The notes: generated from the letters alone by a model not told the origin. A stretch of 64,000 nt of DNA from Argentina anserina (GCF_933775445.1 NC_065872.1:21948001-22012000); one strand, 5' to 3'. Positions 1 through 12,041 are shown, counted from the stretch's first letter. Translations and numbers: made by a program.

Positions 1-600
1 CGCAGGGGGGTGCAAATCCTAGGTCGCAAGGGAAACTCGTGTATGCCCGTACGACCTGCGGACACGAATGCAACACCGAATTGAGGGTCGGAACGCAGAT
101 TCTTGCATTTCCGAAAATTCGGTTTTGACTTTTCAAATTCTCTTGACTGTTCATATATGTTATGATCTTTTGATTTATAACCGCCATCTTATTTATTGCT
201 GATTGAAAATTCTCACAGTATAAATAGCCACCATCCTTTCATTGTAGAATAATCTCATTCGAAACACATTTCTCTCCCGCTCTCAAAGTTCTTAGTTCTT
301 CTCTGGTGATAGATAGAGGTACCTTTTCGAGTTCGTTGAGGGTTCTAGTTAGTAGTGCAACTTTCTAGGATTGTTTAGTCGTTATATCCTGGGAGACAAG
401 CGCCAAGCATCCTTGCACTGGTAGAGGAGACGTAAACGTTTTAAGGACAGTGTGGTATCACACACGTCTCGACTTGTTCTTCCATCACAAATCGTTCGGT
501 GTATTTTTGTTGAATTTCTTTTTGTGTTCTTCATTTCTGATTTATATTTATTTATAATTCAGCTTATTAAATTATATATGTAATATATCATTGATTTTTA
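1..600 (+). mobile_element. LTR-like retrotransposon remnant
   Basis: No open reading frame of note. A good TATA box (TATAAATAG, 219-227) lies in an otherwise unremarkable U3-like sequence and is followed by a T-rich stretch that resembles an LTR R/U5 region. The left edge lies outside the window and the right edge is not sharp; it fades into AT-rich sequence near 560-620. Family not assigned. It sits downstream (in transcription sense) of the truncated S-acyltransferase gene. Confidence 0.35.
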
Positions 601-635
601 CAATATTTTTTTGTGAAAAAAAAAAACATGCTTTT

Positions 636-797
636 GTAAGGAGGAGCACATAGAGGCCAAGCAGCCTTGGAGTTCAGGTGGTGGCATATACCAACCCAAC
701 TCGACACAAAATTTAAATTCAAAGCCATCTTAGCTAACATATGAGCAGAAGAATTGGACTCTCTACTATCATGGGTGAAAAAATAGCATAAGCTAGA
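636..797 (-). mobile_element. LINE-type RNase H fragment
   Basis: Read on the minus strand, this interval translates without stops into about 54 residues with the pattern of the C-terminal RNase H-like domain of plant non-LTR retrotransposons: FTHDSRESNSSAHMLAKMAL, then SSWVG and a WPLCAPP tail. The upstream parts of the domain are absent. It lies inside the intron that follows exon 2 of the S-acyltransferase gene, on the same strand, so it is probably an intronic insertion remnant rather than host coding sequence. Confidence 0.6.
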
Positions 798-876
798 AGA
801 GGAGAATATGGTAATGATATCTCAGCAGAAATTTGCATATAAACTGGACGCACAGAAAAACAAAGTACTTACTTAC

Positions 877-1448
877 CAAAGCAGTAAGCAACGAGCCAAC
901 AATTAAAACAGGATACCAAATGCTGTCCTCCTTCTTTGTTACATGTTGGAGCTTAAAATAAACCTTTATACAAAATGCAGTTGCTGGGACAGCAACAAGA
1001 AACACAGACATGGTAAGAGATGCAACATCAGGACCAAATATTAATCTCCCCCCAAAGAGAAAATTCTGGCAAAACAAAAATTAAAGAAAAAAAAAACACC
1101 ATGAGTGCAAACATTTATATATGTACTTAACTCATGCTCTATCTTCACCCAAAAGAATAGTCCCTGAACTTCAAAGAACATGGCTAATACCTTTGATCCA
1201 AAGAGCATACATAGAATTCATCATTTTTGATTCATCCAAAAAGCATTCATATATTTGCAGATAGACTAATATATTAATTCATATTGTCATGATGCTTAAT
1301 TATATGGTTTAGTAATACATGACAAATGATTGAGTTCATGCTTATCGATCAAAATGAAATTTAAAAAAAAAAACTGTGAAGAGTGAAAAAAACTCACATT
1401 GCTTCCCTTCCAACTTTGGTATAGCCTCTTGGGTTCATTGTTTCCCAT
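877..1448 (-). CDS. DHHC protein S-acyltransferase, first two exons only
   Basis: Partial gene for a plant protein S-acyltransferase (palmitoyltransferase of endomembranes or plasma membrane). Exon 1 is 1448-1398 and starts at an ATG giving MGNNEPKRLYQSWKGSN, with donor GTGAGT. Exon 2 is 1065-877 (acceptor TTGCCAG, donor GTAAGT) and gives NFLFGGRLIFGPDVASL, a first membrane segment (about residues 32-55), KKEDS, and the start of a second one (WYPVLIVGSLLTALV). Both junctions are phase 0. The RLYQ-W-G-N..GGRLIFGPD signature is typical of the N terminus of plant PATs. The catalytic DHHC cysteine-rich domain and all later exons are missing from the window: the next intron holds a LINE fragment and an LTR-like sequence. 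Either the gene continues beyond the left edge through an expanded intron, or it is a truncated pseudogene. Confidence 0.8.
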
Positions 1449-1555
1449 TACTTACACAGACAAAAACCCAGAAGCTCAGAATTGTTCTATTCCCCTGTCA
1501 TCATTATACTTCGTTATTCCACGAAAAACCCACCAAAAAAATCAAATCTTTAATT

Positions 1556-1581
1556 GAGAGAGAGAGAGAGAGAGAGAGAGG
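1556..1581. repeat. (GA)n microsatellite
   Basis: About 13 uninterrupted GA units. On the minus strand this is a CT tract some 110 bp upstream of the S-acyltransferase start codon, a common position for CT microsatellites in plant 5'UTRs and core promoters. Confidence 0.85.
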
Positions 1582-1599
1582 GTTGTGGCCGGGTTTGGG

Positions 1600-3494
1600 T
1601 TTGGAATTGACAGCAGCAACCAAGATGAGCCAAACAGCTCCTCCTCCAACTCCTCCGTGTTGTGCTCACTAACAAGGTTGGTTGGTTAGTTAGTTTGTTT
1701 GTTTTTTGAGGGAGGGAGAGAGACGGATTGTACTAAGAAGAACAAGAAGGGTTGATCAAGCCATCTGTCTCTGTTATGTTTCCTTTGTAACATAAACATA
1801 ACTGTCAACGATCGATGACATCCCCGGCGGATGTTCCAATCTCTCACTCTCTCTCTCACACACATTTACGTGCTCATCACCAGCCTATACGAATACATGT
1901 ATTTTACAATTTCTTTCTTTTAAAACAGTATATTATGGTTTCTTTATCTTCACCTTCTTCACCTACCATAATATACGTGCTGTCACAACTTAATCTTTCA
2001 ACTTGACCCAGTGAAGAAGATGAGACAGATGGAAATGTGGCATATCAAATAACAGTCAGCAAAACAAAAGAGGTCTGATGTAGAATAGATGGTAAGAAGA
2101 ATTGAAGAGCAAATAGACCGACGCAAGAAATATAAGGCTACCGTTAGTGAATTTTAACGGATTAATTCTGCTGCATCAAGGTCTATGGCTATCATGACAT
2201 TGCTAGAATTTACACTATTTTGATCATATGATTGGGTTTGAGTATTGTGTTATTGTAGACCGGTGAGCATCTTTTGAACTACATTGTCTCTTTTCGTTTA
2301 TGTGAAGTTGACATAATTGTCGATGTCATTAAGACATAGTAGTTAGAGACATAGAGAAACTAATTTCTCTAGCTGTTACGGTCCCTACGACGAAGCAAAG
2401 CTACCCTTGTAGCCACTATCGAAACATAATATTCTCATGTGGATTTGCAGAGGAATCGTATACTCAGAGACGCATAAAGCTATTACAGATATGGTACGTC
2501 TTCCTAGCTTAAAAAGACATCACTGATCTTTAAATCGGAAACTTGGGCACACAGCCTTTGCATATACTAGTCCAGGCTAGGATTGATGTGCCGGACATAG
2601 TAGTGGCATCTATGCGTTTTGTTCTACATAGTAGTAGCTAATAGTAACAATTATTATTGTAATAGAATTAGTGATAACTCTTGTAGTTATCATATGCCTT
2701 TACAATTGTTGATGTCGAAAGTAAAGACAAGCAGAGTTGGTGAGCAATGGGCCATCACATATTGATTGGTTATAGAAAACATGCAAATGAAACAAACACA
2801 AGAAAACTTTTCTGTAACTGCAGTAGCATTTACATTGAATTTTCTGCTATAAAATTCGTCGCAGTAACAGAAGCATTTGACATTGTATAGTTTAAGATTC
2901 AAGTAGCCAAAATAGTCATATCCAAAAGTACGTGCATTAGCATACATAGAAAGCTAGTGCATTTGCGATTAGCATCTTTCTTAATTGTGTCTTATAGGAT
3001 TCTCCACCAACCTTTCATCCGCTACGTACTATTTTCCGTTAATTGATCCTTCTTATATGGTGAGGGGTGTAGTATCAGCCTTATACTTCTCGCTTTCAAC
3101 CTCACTTGAAGATGAGAGATATTCCACATTAGAAAAGCAACCAACAAAATACAATTTATAAGTGAGCGGATAATACTTAATTGTACATAAATTTTTTGTG
3201 ATTAAAACCCAATACCTAGAGGTGGCTAAGTTTAGACAATATCGAAATTATCGGGTTTTACAGGCCCGCTTATCGGTGTTTGTTTAACATGGTAGCAAGA
3301 GTTAAGTCTCTAAATTAGAAAAATATCGGTACATTTAGTCTACGAGTCACGCTTGATCCCTGTTTAACATAGCCCACTCACTACAAAAATGGTGAAACTA
3401 TTGCCTTTTAAAAGGTCTACCTATGTGTTAACTTTCTAGAGACACTAATAAGTTGATCAGTGTTTCTTGATATATATGGACCCATGAGGCCATG
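1600..3494. other. No gene recognised; promoter-side and intergenic DNA
   Basis: Upstream DNA of the minus-strand S-acyltransferase gene followed by AT-rich intergenic sequence. Short ORFs here have no recognisable domain and composition typical of random AT-rich DNA. A CACTACAAAAA string occurs near 3380 but has no partner end. Confidence 0.5.
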
Positions 3495-3502
3495 ACTAAA
3501 TG

Positions 3503-4951
3503 TAGGCCTCATCATTTAGCCCGCGGACCCGAAAAATCCGCGGAGGACCGCAAGCCCGACGGGCTTTTACCCGGCTCGGCCCGTGAGAAAGCCCGTTAAA
3601 GCCCGCTTCCGTGGGTAGAGGGCCGGACTTAAATTATAGGTGTGAAACCCGGCCCGGCCCGTAAAAGCCCGTCAAATAATAAAATATTATACATACATAT
3701 TTTATTAGGTTTAGAATAAAACTATTGCATTATGAAACAACTATATTAAGGAAACTTCTTGGGATCAATCGACACCAGTAGATATGATCGGTATATATAT
3801 TTAGTGACCCTGTAAAAATTTCATCCAATTCGGAACTCGTTTGACCGTCGGAATTTCCGGTAAACCGAAAACAACACTAATATGTCATAAGGGAAGACCC
3901 ATTACCAAAATGCGAACACCAAAAGTCGTTTGCATATCTGAAATCACCTAATTTTTTTCACCGATTGTGTGTGGTCGCACCAAGGAAACCAATTTGGCAA
4001 AGCCCCGGTCAAAGAAGATTTTAATATGTCAAAACACTTTTTTCTTTGTTAACCGTAGGTACGAATGGTCAAACAATATCCAAAACGGACGAAATTTTTA
4101 CGGGTTCCCTAAATATATATACCGATCACATCTACTGGTGTCGATCAACCATTTGAACTAGAGTTATTGATCGCCGAAGCGTCAACTAATGTATCATTCC
4201 CTTTATATTAGGTTTATATTAAAACTAATGCATTATGAAACGACTATATGAAAGAAACTTGTCGGGATCGATCGACACCAGCCAATGTGATTGGTATATA
4301 TATTTAGTGACCCTGTAAAAATTTCATCCAATTCGGACTTCGTTTTATTGTCGGAATTTTTGGTAAATCGAAAACACCACTATTATGCCCTAAGTGAGGA
4401 CCTATTACAAATATGTGAATGCTGAAAGCCGTTTGCATATATGAAATCACCTAATTTTTGTTACCTATCGTGCGCGGTTGAACTGAAGAAATCTATTTGG
4501 CAAAGCCCCGGTCAATGAGATTTTATTATATGAAAACGCCTCTTTTTTTGTTGACCGAAAATTCTGATGGTTAAACGAGGTCCGAATTGGATGAAATTTT
4601 TACACGGTCCCTAAATATATATATCGATCACATCTATTGGTGTCGATCGATAATATTTCGAAACTAGAATTTATTTGTGACTTTTGTTTTAGAATGTTTT
4701 CTAACAATTCTTTTATTGTTTCAAACCTTTAAATTAGAGTATTATATTGTTTTTCTAATACAAACCCGTAAGGCCCGGCCCGTAAAAGCCTGCAAGGCCC
4801 GTCTTAAGTGGGCGGATTTGGATATTCGTATTTTTAAAAATACCCGACTCGACCCGGTTCGTCACTTATTTAAATTTATTAAGACCCGATCCGAATCGGG
4901 CCCGTTACTAAAGAGCCGGACCGGGCCGAGCCCGCCCGTTGACGAGTCCTA
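3503..4951. mobile_element. Non-autonomous hAT element with 8-bp TSD
   Basis: The element is flanked by a perfect 8-bp duplication, ACTAAATG (3495-3502 and 4952-4959), the hallmark length for hAT transposition. Its ends are imperfect inverted repeats: TAGGCCTCATCA on the left, TAGGACTCGTCA as the complement of the right. Both subterminal regions (3520-3670 and 4770-4940) are rich in GGCCCG/CGGGCC words that can pair with each other. There is no transposase coding capacity; the core is made of repeats described separately. Length is 1449 bp. Confidence 0.85.
3749..4655. repeat. Two tandem foldback units inside the hAT element
   Basis: Two direct copies, offset by about 505 bp, of a unit that is itself an inverted repeat. 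Left arms are 3749-3832 and 4254-4336 (containing TGACCCTGTAAAAATTTCAT). Right arms are 4089-4151 and 4587-4655 and carry the complement (ATGAAATTTTTAC..GGTCCC). The copies differ by scattered substitutions, so the duplication is not recent. The resulting order is arm, complement, arm, complement. Confidence 0.8.
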
Positions 4952-5072
4952 ACTAAATGGGTGTTATTGTAGCATAAAGGAGGGGGTTAACTAAAACGCG
5001 TATGCGAGCGAGGAGACACCTTTAATAAACAGCGGTGCGCCCTTTGAAAAGCCAAAAGCCAGTCGCATCCTG

Positions 5073-5080
5073 AAACCCTA
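5073..5080 (+). promoter_or_regulatory. Telo-box (AAACCCTA) of the ALY gene
   Basis: AAACCCTA lies just upstream of a CT-rich tract (5088-5107), about 65 bp before the donor of the 5'UTR intron. Telo-boxes near the transcription start are typical of plant housekeeping, ribosomal-protein and RNA-processing genes. That it acts here is inferred from position. Confidence 0.5.
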
Positions 5081-5145
5081 AAACCTCCTCTCTCTCTCTC
5101 TCCTCTCCATTGTCATCGCAACTCTTCCGATCTAATCGTCTCCTG

Positions 5146-5432
5146 GTATGTTCTCTTCTCCCTCTTAACTTCTTATCGCTCATGGTCTTCTTTATTCAAT
5201 CTCGTTTCAGATTTGTGGTTTTCGTTGTGAATGGAACACTCGCATGGTTTTAGGTTTTCTTAGATCTGATTTCTTGTTTGAATTTCCTTCGGTTTGATTT
5301 TATCTGCAACTGTTTCGGATTTTGATGTTAGGAAGTTGAAATTTGATCGAAGCTTGATTCGGAGCGTGTAATTGTTGGCAGGAGTTGAATTAGGGTTTGA
5401 GATTTTTGTTAATTTTGAATTTTTCATTACAG
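5146..5432 (+). other. 5'UTR intron of the ALY gene
   Basis: Donor CTG|GTATGT at 5146 and acceptor TTTTCATTACAG ending at 5432 bracket a T-rich 287-bp segment before the start codon at 5478. Leader introns are common in plant RNA-binding protein genes and often raise expression. Called from splice-site quality and base composition only. Confidence 0.6.
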
Positions 5433-5477
5433 ATCTAGAGCTGCAGCATTACCGTTAGAGCTGTGATTTGATTTTTG

Positions 5478-8400
5478 ATGACAACTACTTTGGATATGTC
5501 ACTCGATGATATGATTAAGAGCAAGAGGGGTAATCGCGATAGAATCAGAGACCGAGGGAGGGCTGGTCCTCGCGGCGGCGGTCGTGGTGGTGGTGGTGGT
5601 GGTTTTGGCCGTGGTTCTTTTATTGGTGGTGGTGGAAGAATGACAAGGGGTGTTCGGAGAGGGCCTCCCCCGGCAGCTATAAATGCTCGGCCGTCTGCCC
5701 ATACCATTGCCAAGGCAAGCTAAAAAAAACTGTTGATGTTTTATGATATGCTTGAGAATATGATTTAAAAAACGACTGTTTAGAGAGGATCACTGTTTAG
5801 CGACTGTTGTTCAAATGGAGATGCATATTTTGGCTCATCCTCCAATCCGCTACCGTCGCCCCCCCTTGTCTGTTCTTGTGGTTTATTTGGGTTAATTTTC
5901 TGGGGGACTTTGAGGAATGGCGAATTATCTTGTTATCTATTCATAACCTGACATTTCTTTATCGCATCTGGATCTTATTCTGCATGCTTTCATCAGTCCT
6001 TCCGCAGAACCAAGCGTTTCCCGTGGCAGCCTGATTTGTTTGAAGAGAGCCTTAGAGCTGCAGGGATTTCAGGGATTGAAATCGGCACAAAATTATATGT
6101 GTCCAACTTGCACTGTGGAGTGACTAATGAGGATATAAGGGTACAACTTGAGCCATATACTTTCAACTTACGCGCTTTCAATAAAAACTTTCATGTATCG
6201 GTCTGTTGAAACATCGGGTTGCAACTCAGGAACTCTTCTCTGAGATTGGAGAGCTGAAGCGATATGCAGTTCATTTTGACAAAAATGGACGGCCAAGTGT
6301 GAGCTCTCTTGAACTCTTCCTTTCATTCTCTCTCTCTCATGTTCTTCTTTGTATGTTACTGTTTCTCTTTTCTTTATTTTTTCATGTGTTCGGATTTTTT
6401 TTACTATCAGGATTAATTATAACATGAAATTTTTTTATTGGAACAACAAGCAACATTAGGAAAATACATACTCTCGCAGCCAGACAATAGTTATTAAGTT
6501 AAATCTGAGATTAGTATCTTCAGAACATGTGATGTTTCTCATAATATAGGAATTTTGATGATTGAGTCGGATGTTGACTTAGCAGCGGTTTGGTCTTGTC
6601 AAATTCCTGATATAGTCACATACATTGTCAGCCCATTCGGGATTCTTTGTAGTTTCCGATATGTTGTGTTTTCCGTGTGCTGTAGGATTTTATGACACTG
6701 TTATTCATTTATATTTGCCGTGGTATCCCTTGGTTCATATTGTGTTACATTACTTACTAGTACTACAATGTGATACTGAAAATCAGTCAGAGAATAATTT
6801 GTCTTGTTTTATCACAGGGAACAGCTGAAGTGGTTTACACCAGAAGAAGTGACGCATTTGCTGCATTGAAACGCTATAATAATGTCCTATTGGATGGAAA
6901 GCCTATGAAGATCGAGATTGTTGGTGCTAATGAGGGGATGCCAATTACTGCTCGTGTCAATGTGACAGGAGCACAAGGAAGAAGGAAGAGGACAGTAGTA
7001 ATGACGTGCGATATACACCCTTGTTTTCTATTCTGTTTTACTGCTTTCAAATTGTTTATTGGTCACATATGGCTAAATGCATACCTATTATTTTTGGTTG
7101 AAAATCATTACTAAGGATAAATTTTGTATGTACTCGACAAATTCACTGGTACATTGGAGAAATCTCTAGGCTTGGGTAGGAAGTATAATTGTGATTGGGA
7201 CTATTCTCACATTTGCTTTATCTAATGTTCTTTTTAACGGTAAAAGAAAACATTTTAAATCATTTGTTAGATCCTAAAGTCAATTGATGCTTACACTAGA
7301 AATATTTTTGTTGTCTAAGGTCACCTAGATATTCCTCACTATTGTTAGCTCTGTTAAAGTGAACAATCTTTCTCTGCTATCCTTAAATTTATAACTTGTA
7401 TGTGCAGCCTAAAAAAAGAGCTCTTTCATCAATATGTATACTTGACTCAGATTCGCTTTCAATGCAGGCCCAGACATGGTCATGCTGGTGGCTATGCTTC
7501 GCCTGTGGTTAATCGTGGTCCTGGCCCTTTTAGGTGAGTTCTTATCTGTTGATATTTGTTAATACAAGATTCTGTATATGAACTAAAAAATAAAAACTGT
7601 TTGTTTCCAATATGCTCGCTTGATTTACATGTTTGAAAAACCCATCTTCGGTGTTAGGTCAATGTCTCTTAGGTTTATTTGCAGATGATCCTTGACCAAA
7701 TAATAGATGGATAACAATGGTTACCGAGTATGTTAAGATACGTACTTATAAATCAATAGAGTATTAATTATGAATATGTAGCATTCGACAGTAAGATTGT
7801 TGAGATATGAACACTTACAGTATATTACGGTAACAAGGACACTTGCTGTGTTTATGGTTGGATAATAATCTGGCATTCTAGCCTGCCATTACCTTAAATG
7901 CTCATCATGTCATTGAACATGGTGTGCGTTGTGAAAATATAATCTAACATACTGATTGGTAATCATAATATGCCTAATAGATTCTAAACTCTATTGAATT
8001 ATCTATAAATTTTTGAAATAGCACTGCAACACTAAAATCTAAAAGCTTGTATTTGCACTCCTGTGGGCTCTTGACTTACTAACATGACCAAGAATTGAAG
8101 TGGGATTCTGATTTTCCTGTTACTGTTTGCATGGGTCAAGCTAGCATGTTCAACTAGTTATACTTGCATGTGCTTGTTTTCTGTTTTTTTTGTTACGTGC
8201 AAGTGTATTTTTTTGGTCCATGATTCTTGTTTTAATTGTATTTGGACCGTTCACGTGTGTTTCCTCTGAGCTTCTATCTGTCCAGTTGGTATTGTGAGAG
8301 GGCATTTTGAAATTAAGTGTGGCTAATAGTTGTTACTGACTTCAGTCACTAGGCATCGAGTGGTCTGGAAGAGACTAGTGTTGTATTGAATTAAGTTAGG

Positions 8401-9256
8401 ATTGCAGTAAAAGTTGAAACGGGATTGGAAGAGGGCAAGTTGGTAAATTCTTCAGGATAAAAACTGGTGCTATACATCCTCTTTTCAAATAGAAATTAAT
8501 CTAGCTCCTCCCTCCCCCCTCCCTCCCCGCCACCTCCCGCTTCTAATTTTTTGTCTTCACCAATTTTCCAGGCCATGAGACTGAGGAAGTTACACTTTAG
8601 ATCATATGTATTGTGTACTTATCAACTCTTAATTACATATGCAGTACACTTAATGGTCAATGTCTTTTGTGCGTGTATTTTGTTGGCTTCTGTATGTTCG
8701 CATAATTTAGTTCGCCGTTAGTCTTCTAGCGGTTAAATGAGCTCTGTTCTGGATTCAGAACCTGAATGTAATAAGATGTTATTGGTCCTTGTTGTGTTGG
8801 ACCAACTTCAGGGTAAAATAAAAATAAACTTCTGTCCTGGCCAAAGATCATCTTTTTTCTAGCAAGTCAAATAAATCATAAATCTCAGTAGATGCTTGGC
8901 ATAGCCTGCTTATTATGTGCTTGATGCCAGTATTAGCTGCTGCATTTGAAAGTGTGCTTATGGCTGTTGCTGCTGGGTTCTATGGTAGGAACAGTAACGG
9001 AGGGATCAGGAATTAGTATGTCTGCATAAGTTGTATTTCAGTAGTTGCTGCATTTCAGTGTGCTTATATTTGTTACTGTGTTTATAGGAGCACTCGTGGA
9101 GGAATCAGGAATGGCCGGGGAGCTTCACGTGGTCGCGGACGTGGTCGTGGCCGCGGGCGTGGACAAGGACCTGAGAGGAAGAAACCTGTTGATAAGTCAG
9201 TTGATGACCTTGACAAGGAACTCGATAGCTATCATGCAGAAGCCATGCAAACTTAG
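5478..9256 (+). CDS. ALY: THO complex subunit 4 / ALY-REF mRNA export adaptor
   Basis: Complete gene; six coding exons: 5478-5714, 5997-6140, 6230-6298, 6818-7005, 7468-7533, 9088-9256 (873 nt, 290 aa). The nuclear adaptor binds spliced mRNA and recruits UAP56 and the export receptor as part of TREX. The N-terminal LDMSLDDMIKS (residues 5-15) is the UAP56-binding motif; a Gly/Arg-rich stretch follows (26-65). The RRM covers about 111-186, with RNP2 LYVSNL (112-117) and an RNP1 region RPSGTAEVVY (148-157). The tail is RG-rich and ends in KSVDDLDKELDSYHAEAM, the second UAP56-binding motif. The first coding intron uses a GC donor (AAG|GCAAGC) with acceptor TTTCATCAG; the other four are GT-AG. 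Reading frame is continuous through all joins. Length matches plant ALY proteins. Confidence 0.95.
8945..9018 (+). other. Diverged duplicate of the ALY intron 5/exon 6 border with a 27-nt cryptic exon
   Basis: The stretch 8945-9015 resembles 9050-9113: both carry a TGCATTT..GTGTGCTTAT lead, a polypyrimidine-like run, TA(T)AGG, then GGAGG-ATCAGGAAT. In the upstream copy GGTAG (AG at 8987-8988) could serve as acceptor and GTATGT at 9016 as donor, giving a 27-nt exon (8989-9015). Spliced after exon 5 it reads R-N-S-N-G-G-I-R-N, and its last two bases TA plus the G of exon 6 make a TAG stop. Use of this exon is inference. Confidence 0.45.
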
Positions 9257-10720
9257 TTAATCAAAGCTGTGGAAGTTGCTGGGATGAATCAATCATGAAC
9301 AGCTATGCTATCTGTACAAAAGTGGCCATTGTAATTTTTAGGATGTTAACTGGTTCTACTCGATGTCGCGATGCTTTGCATTTTAGGCTAGCAAAATTAA
9401 GGGGAGTTGAAGGGTAGATGCTGTTGGTTGATTTTGAAACCCTTGCTTTTGTTCTGAAATTTCTTTGCTTCATGGTTGATGGATGTATTCTATTTAACTA
9501 TATTGCGTGAAAATAGTGGTTTTGTTTGAGTTTTGGGCATGGGAAAAACTAGTGCCCTCTGTTGCTTTTTCTTAATGGATGAGACAATGTTCATCATGCG
9601 CAGAAGAGCCGTGAAGTTTCAGTGTGTAACTTGTATCGTCTTTGTGCAGTTTGTCAATCTCGTGTAGTTGTGTGAGCTTTTCCTTTTTTGGCTGAAATAA
9701 GTTTGAAAGTTGTATCTCCTTAATTAGAGATGTTAGGACTGGAGTCCAGGCAATGGGACTCAAATTTAGTAAAGCAGCTCGTAAAGCTTCACAGAAGCTG
9801 GCTGACAGTTTTGTAAGCCGGCCGGTGTTATGGCCAATTGGATTTCACATATGGAGGAACCGTTCTTCAAAAACTTGTCATTGTTCGTAAACCTAAAACT
9901 ATTCATCTGAATCATGGCTAACATCAGTGTGGAGAATGTTTCGAAATGACAACAATCAACTGGTGTAACACATTAGGTCCGACCAAGTTGGACTCTTGAA
10001 TGAAATGATTGTTTTCATGCTTTACCCACTCACGGTTACATTCTCTTTCTTAATGTCATTATATTTACCCGCTGGTATATTTTGAAATGAAGGATGCAAG
10101 AAAATATTTGACCAATATGTTTGGAAGCGTTTTCATCCTACTACTATTATCTTAAACGTTGTGACCTAGTGGAATAATGCTCAAGCTAATCAAACTCAAT
10201 GCCAAAGAAAGATTCATTCAACTCAAGTTGGTTAAAGGTGAATGGTCTAGAGTTCAAAATAGATCAGTCCTTAGAAAACCCTTGAAATCTTATTCAAATT
10301 GTTAAACACAAAAATAGGGAGCTTTGCAATTTGCATAAAACTTACAGCCAGGTCCAAAATAAGCCTCCCAACAAGTTAGGAGGTTAAACTCTTTTAACTT
10401 AATAATAACTTACCTTGAACTTTCTCCGCAACATAAGTTTTAAAATACGTGATATGACCTTGCAAAAAATTTAATTATGCATTCAATTTAGTATCATCCG
10501 AACCCGTTAACATTGAAATTTTGAAGCAGACGCATATTCTATGTCCCATGATTGGGTGGGAACCTTGAAGACTAGCGTCAGATCACAAGGCCGAAACAAT
10601 CACGATCAAGCTCACACAAGGACTAACGGATATTTTTCAAATAAAAAGAATTTTTCTGGAGCGCGTCACTTGAAATTTTTGATAAATATATTTAGAACAA
10701 AAATTTAACGTGAACGGTTA
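9257..10720 (+). other. ALY 3'UTR and intergenic DNA
   Basis: The first few hundred bases are T-rich 3'UTR-like sequence of the ALY gene. Beyond about 9600 there is AT-rich intergenic DNA in which no gene, RNA or complete element was recognised. Confidence 0.5.
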
Positions 10721-11961
10721 TATTTTCAATTATCTTTTTTAATTAAAGCAATTTGGCATATGGAACTGGCAAGTTGCTAATCCATTATTTTGCCTTTGAT
10801 CTATTAAACAGCTTAATTTAAGAAATTTCATGAACAAAGGGTAAAATGAGGAAAAAAACTGTAATAACCCGAATTTTCAATATAATTTCTTTTAATTTCT
10901 TAGAACTTAAGAGAATGGTAATTTGATTAAATTCACATTTTATTTCTTTTATTTTGTCGTTGTTCGAAGTAGAAATTGGTTTCGAGAGCCAAATATGTGT
11001 TATTTGATTAAGTTTATTTAACCAAAGAGATGACTTTTAATCGGTCACTCTTTCATAAAACTTCATTCACGAAAGTCGTAGAGTTCATCAATACGAGTTC
11101 GTAGATGCACGACACGCTTTAATCAGATGTCGTATGTGGAAGTTGTTAGCAACAAAAGTTTGGTTTCTGATTTTGGAATGAGTATAAAAGGAATGAGAGG
11201 ATATTAGAAAATAAGAAAATCATTTTTTTCCTAAACCCAGCTCGGTTACTGTTCCCCGAGCTCGAGTACTGTTCACGCGAATTTTCCCTCTTGGTTGCCC
11301 GATCTTTCTCCGGTCATATCTCCGTCGTCCGGCGACGGAATTGAGTGAGACCAGTGGCGTTGGAACCGTCTCTTTGTCCCCTACCGATATATGTTAGTGT
11401 TTGGGAGAATTCGAGCTGTTTGAAACAAAAAAATGGAGAAACAATGTTGTTATCTCATTTTGAAGGAGTGAGGAGACCTCTCTCTTCTGGCAATCAATCA
11501 AGGTGATTCTTCTTGTGTTTTGAAGCTTGTAGGATTTTTATAATCACTCTAAAACAGTTTTACCTTTTTTGAAACACACAAGGAGAATCGACGATTTCAA
11601 TTTCTACGGTCTGTGAATAGTGCATATTTTATGTTTTTCATCGATTGGACTATTTAGGCTTGGATTTAGACTTTGTTGTCAACTAGAACGTTGTTGGAAA
11701 TGTTGTTGAAATTGTGGTGGTGAATTGTGGTGATCATTGACAGTGGCAATACTGCCACTGTAGGCGGTGTGTGGCGGCGTGTAGGGTAATGTTTCAGAGT
11801 AATGGTTTACTCCATGGTGACGTGCTCGTCGATACGAGCGTTTACATAGGTCATTTGCATGTTTTAGGTTAATTCTTGAGTAAGTTAGCTATTGTTAAAG
11901 GTTTGGTGATTCTAAGTTGTCTTTGGTGAAGTGGAGGGGTGCTGTGAGTATTGAAGTGGTT

Positions 11962-11964
<3 letters not shown>

Positions 11965-12037
<73 letters not shown>
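11965..12037. repeat. (GA)36 microsatellite
   Basis: About 36 uninterrupted GA units inside the long LTR copy, in its presumed transcribed part. The length and purity suggest high slippage polymorphism. Confidence 0.9.

Positions 12038-12041
<4 letters not shown>

Noticed and set aside
3371..3420. CACTACAAAAA string as a CACTA end
   Set aside because: No matching inverted end, subterminal array or 3-bp duplication was found nearby.
5499..5713. Minus-strand proline- and threonine-rich ORFs opposite ALY exon 1
   Set aside because: Mirror of the Gly/Arg-rich coding repeat on the plus strand.
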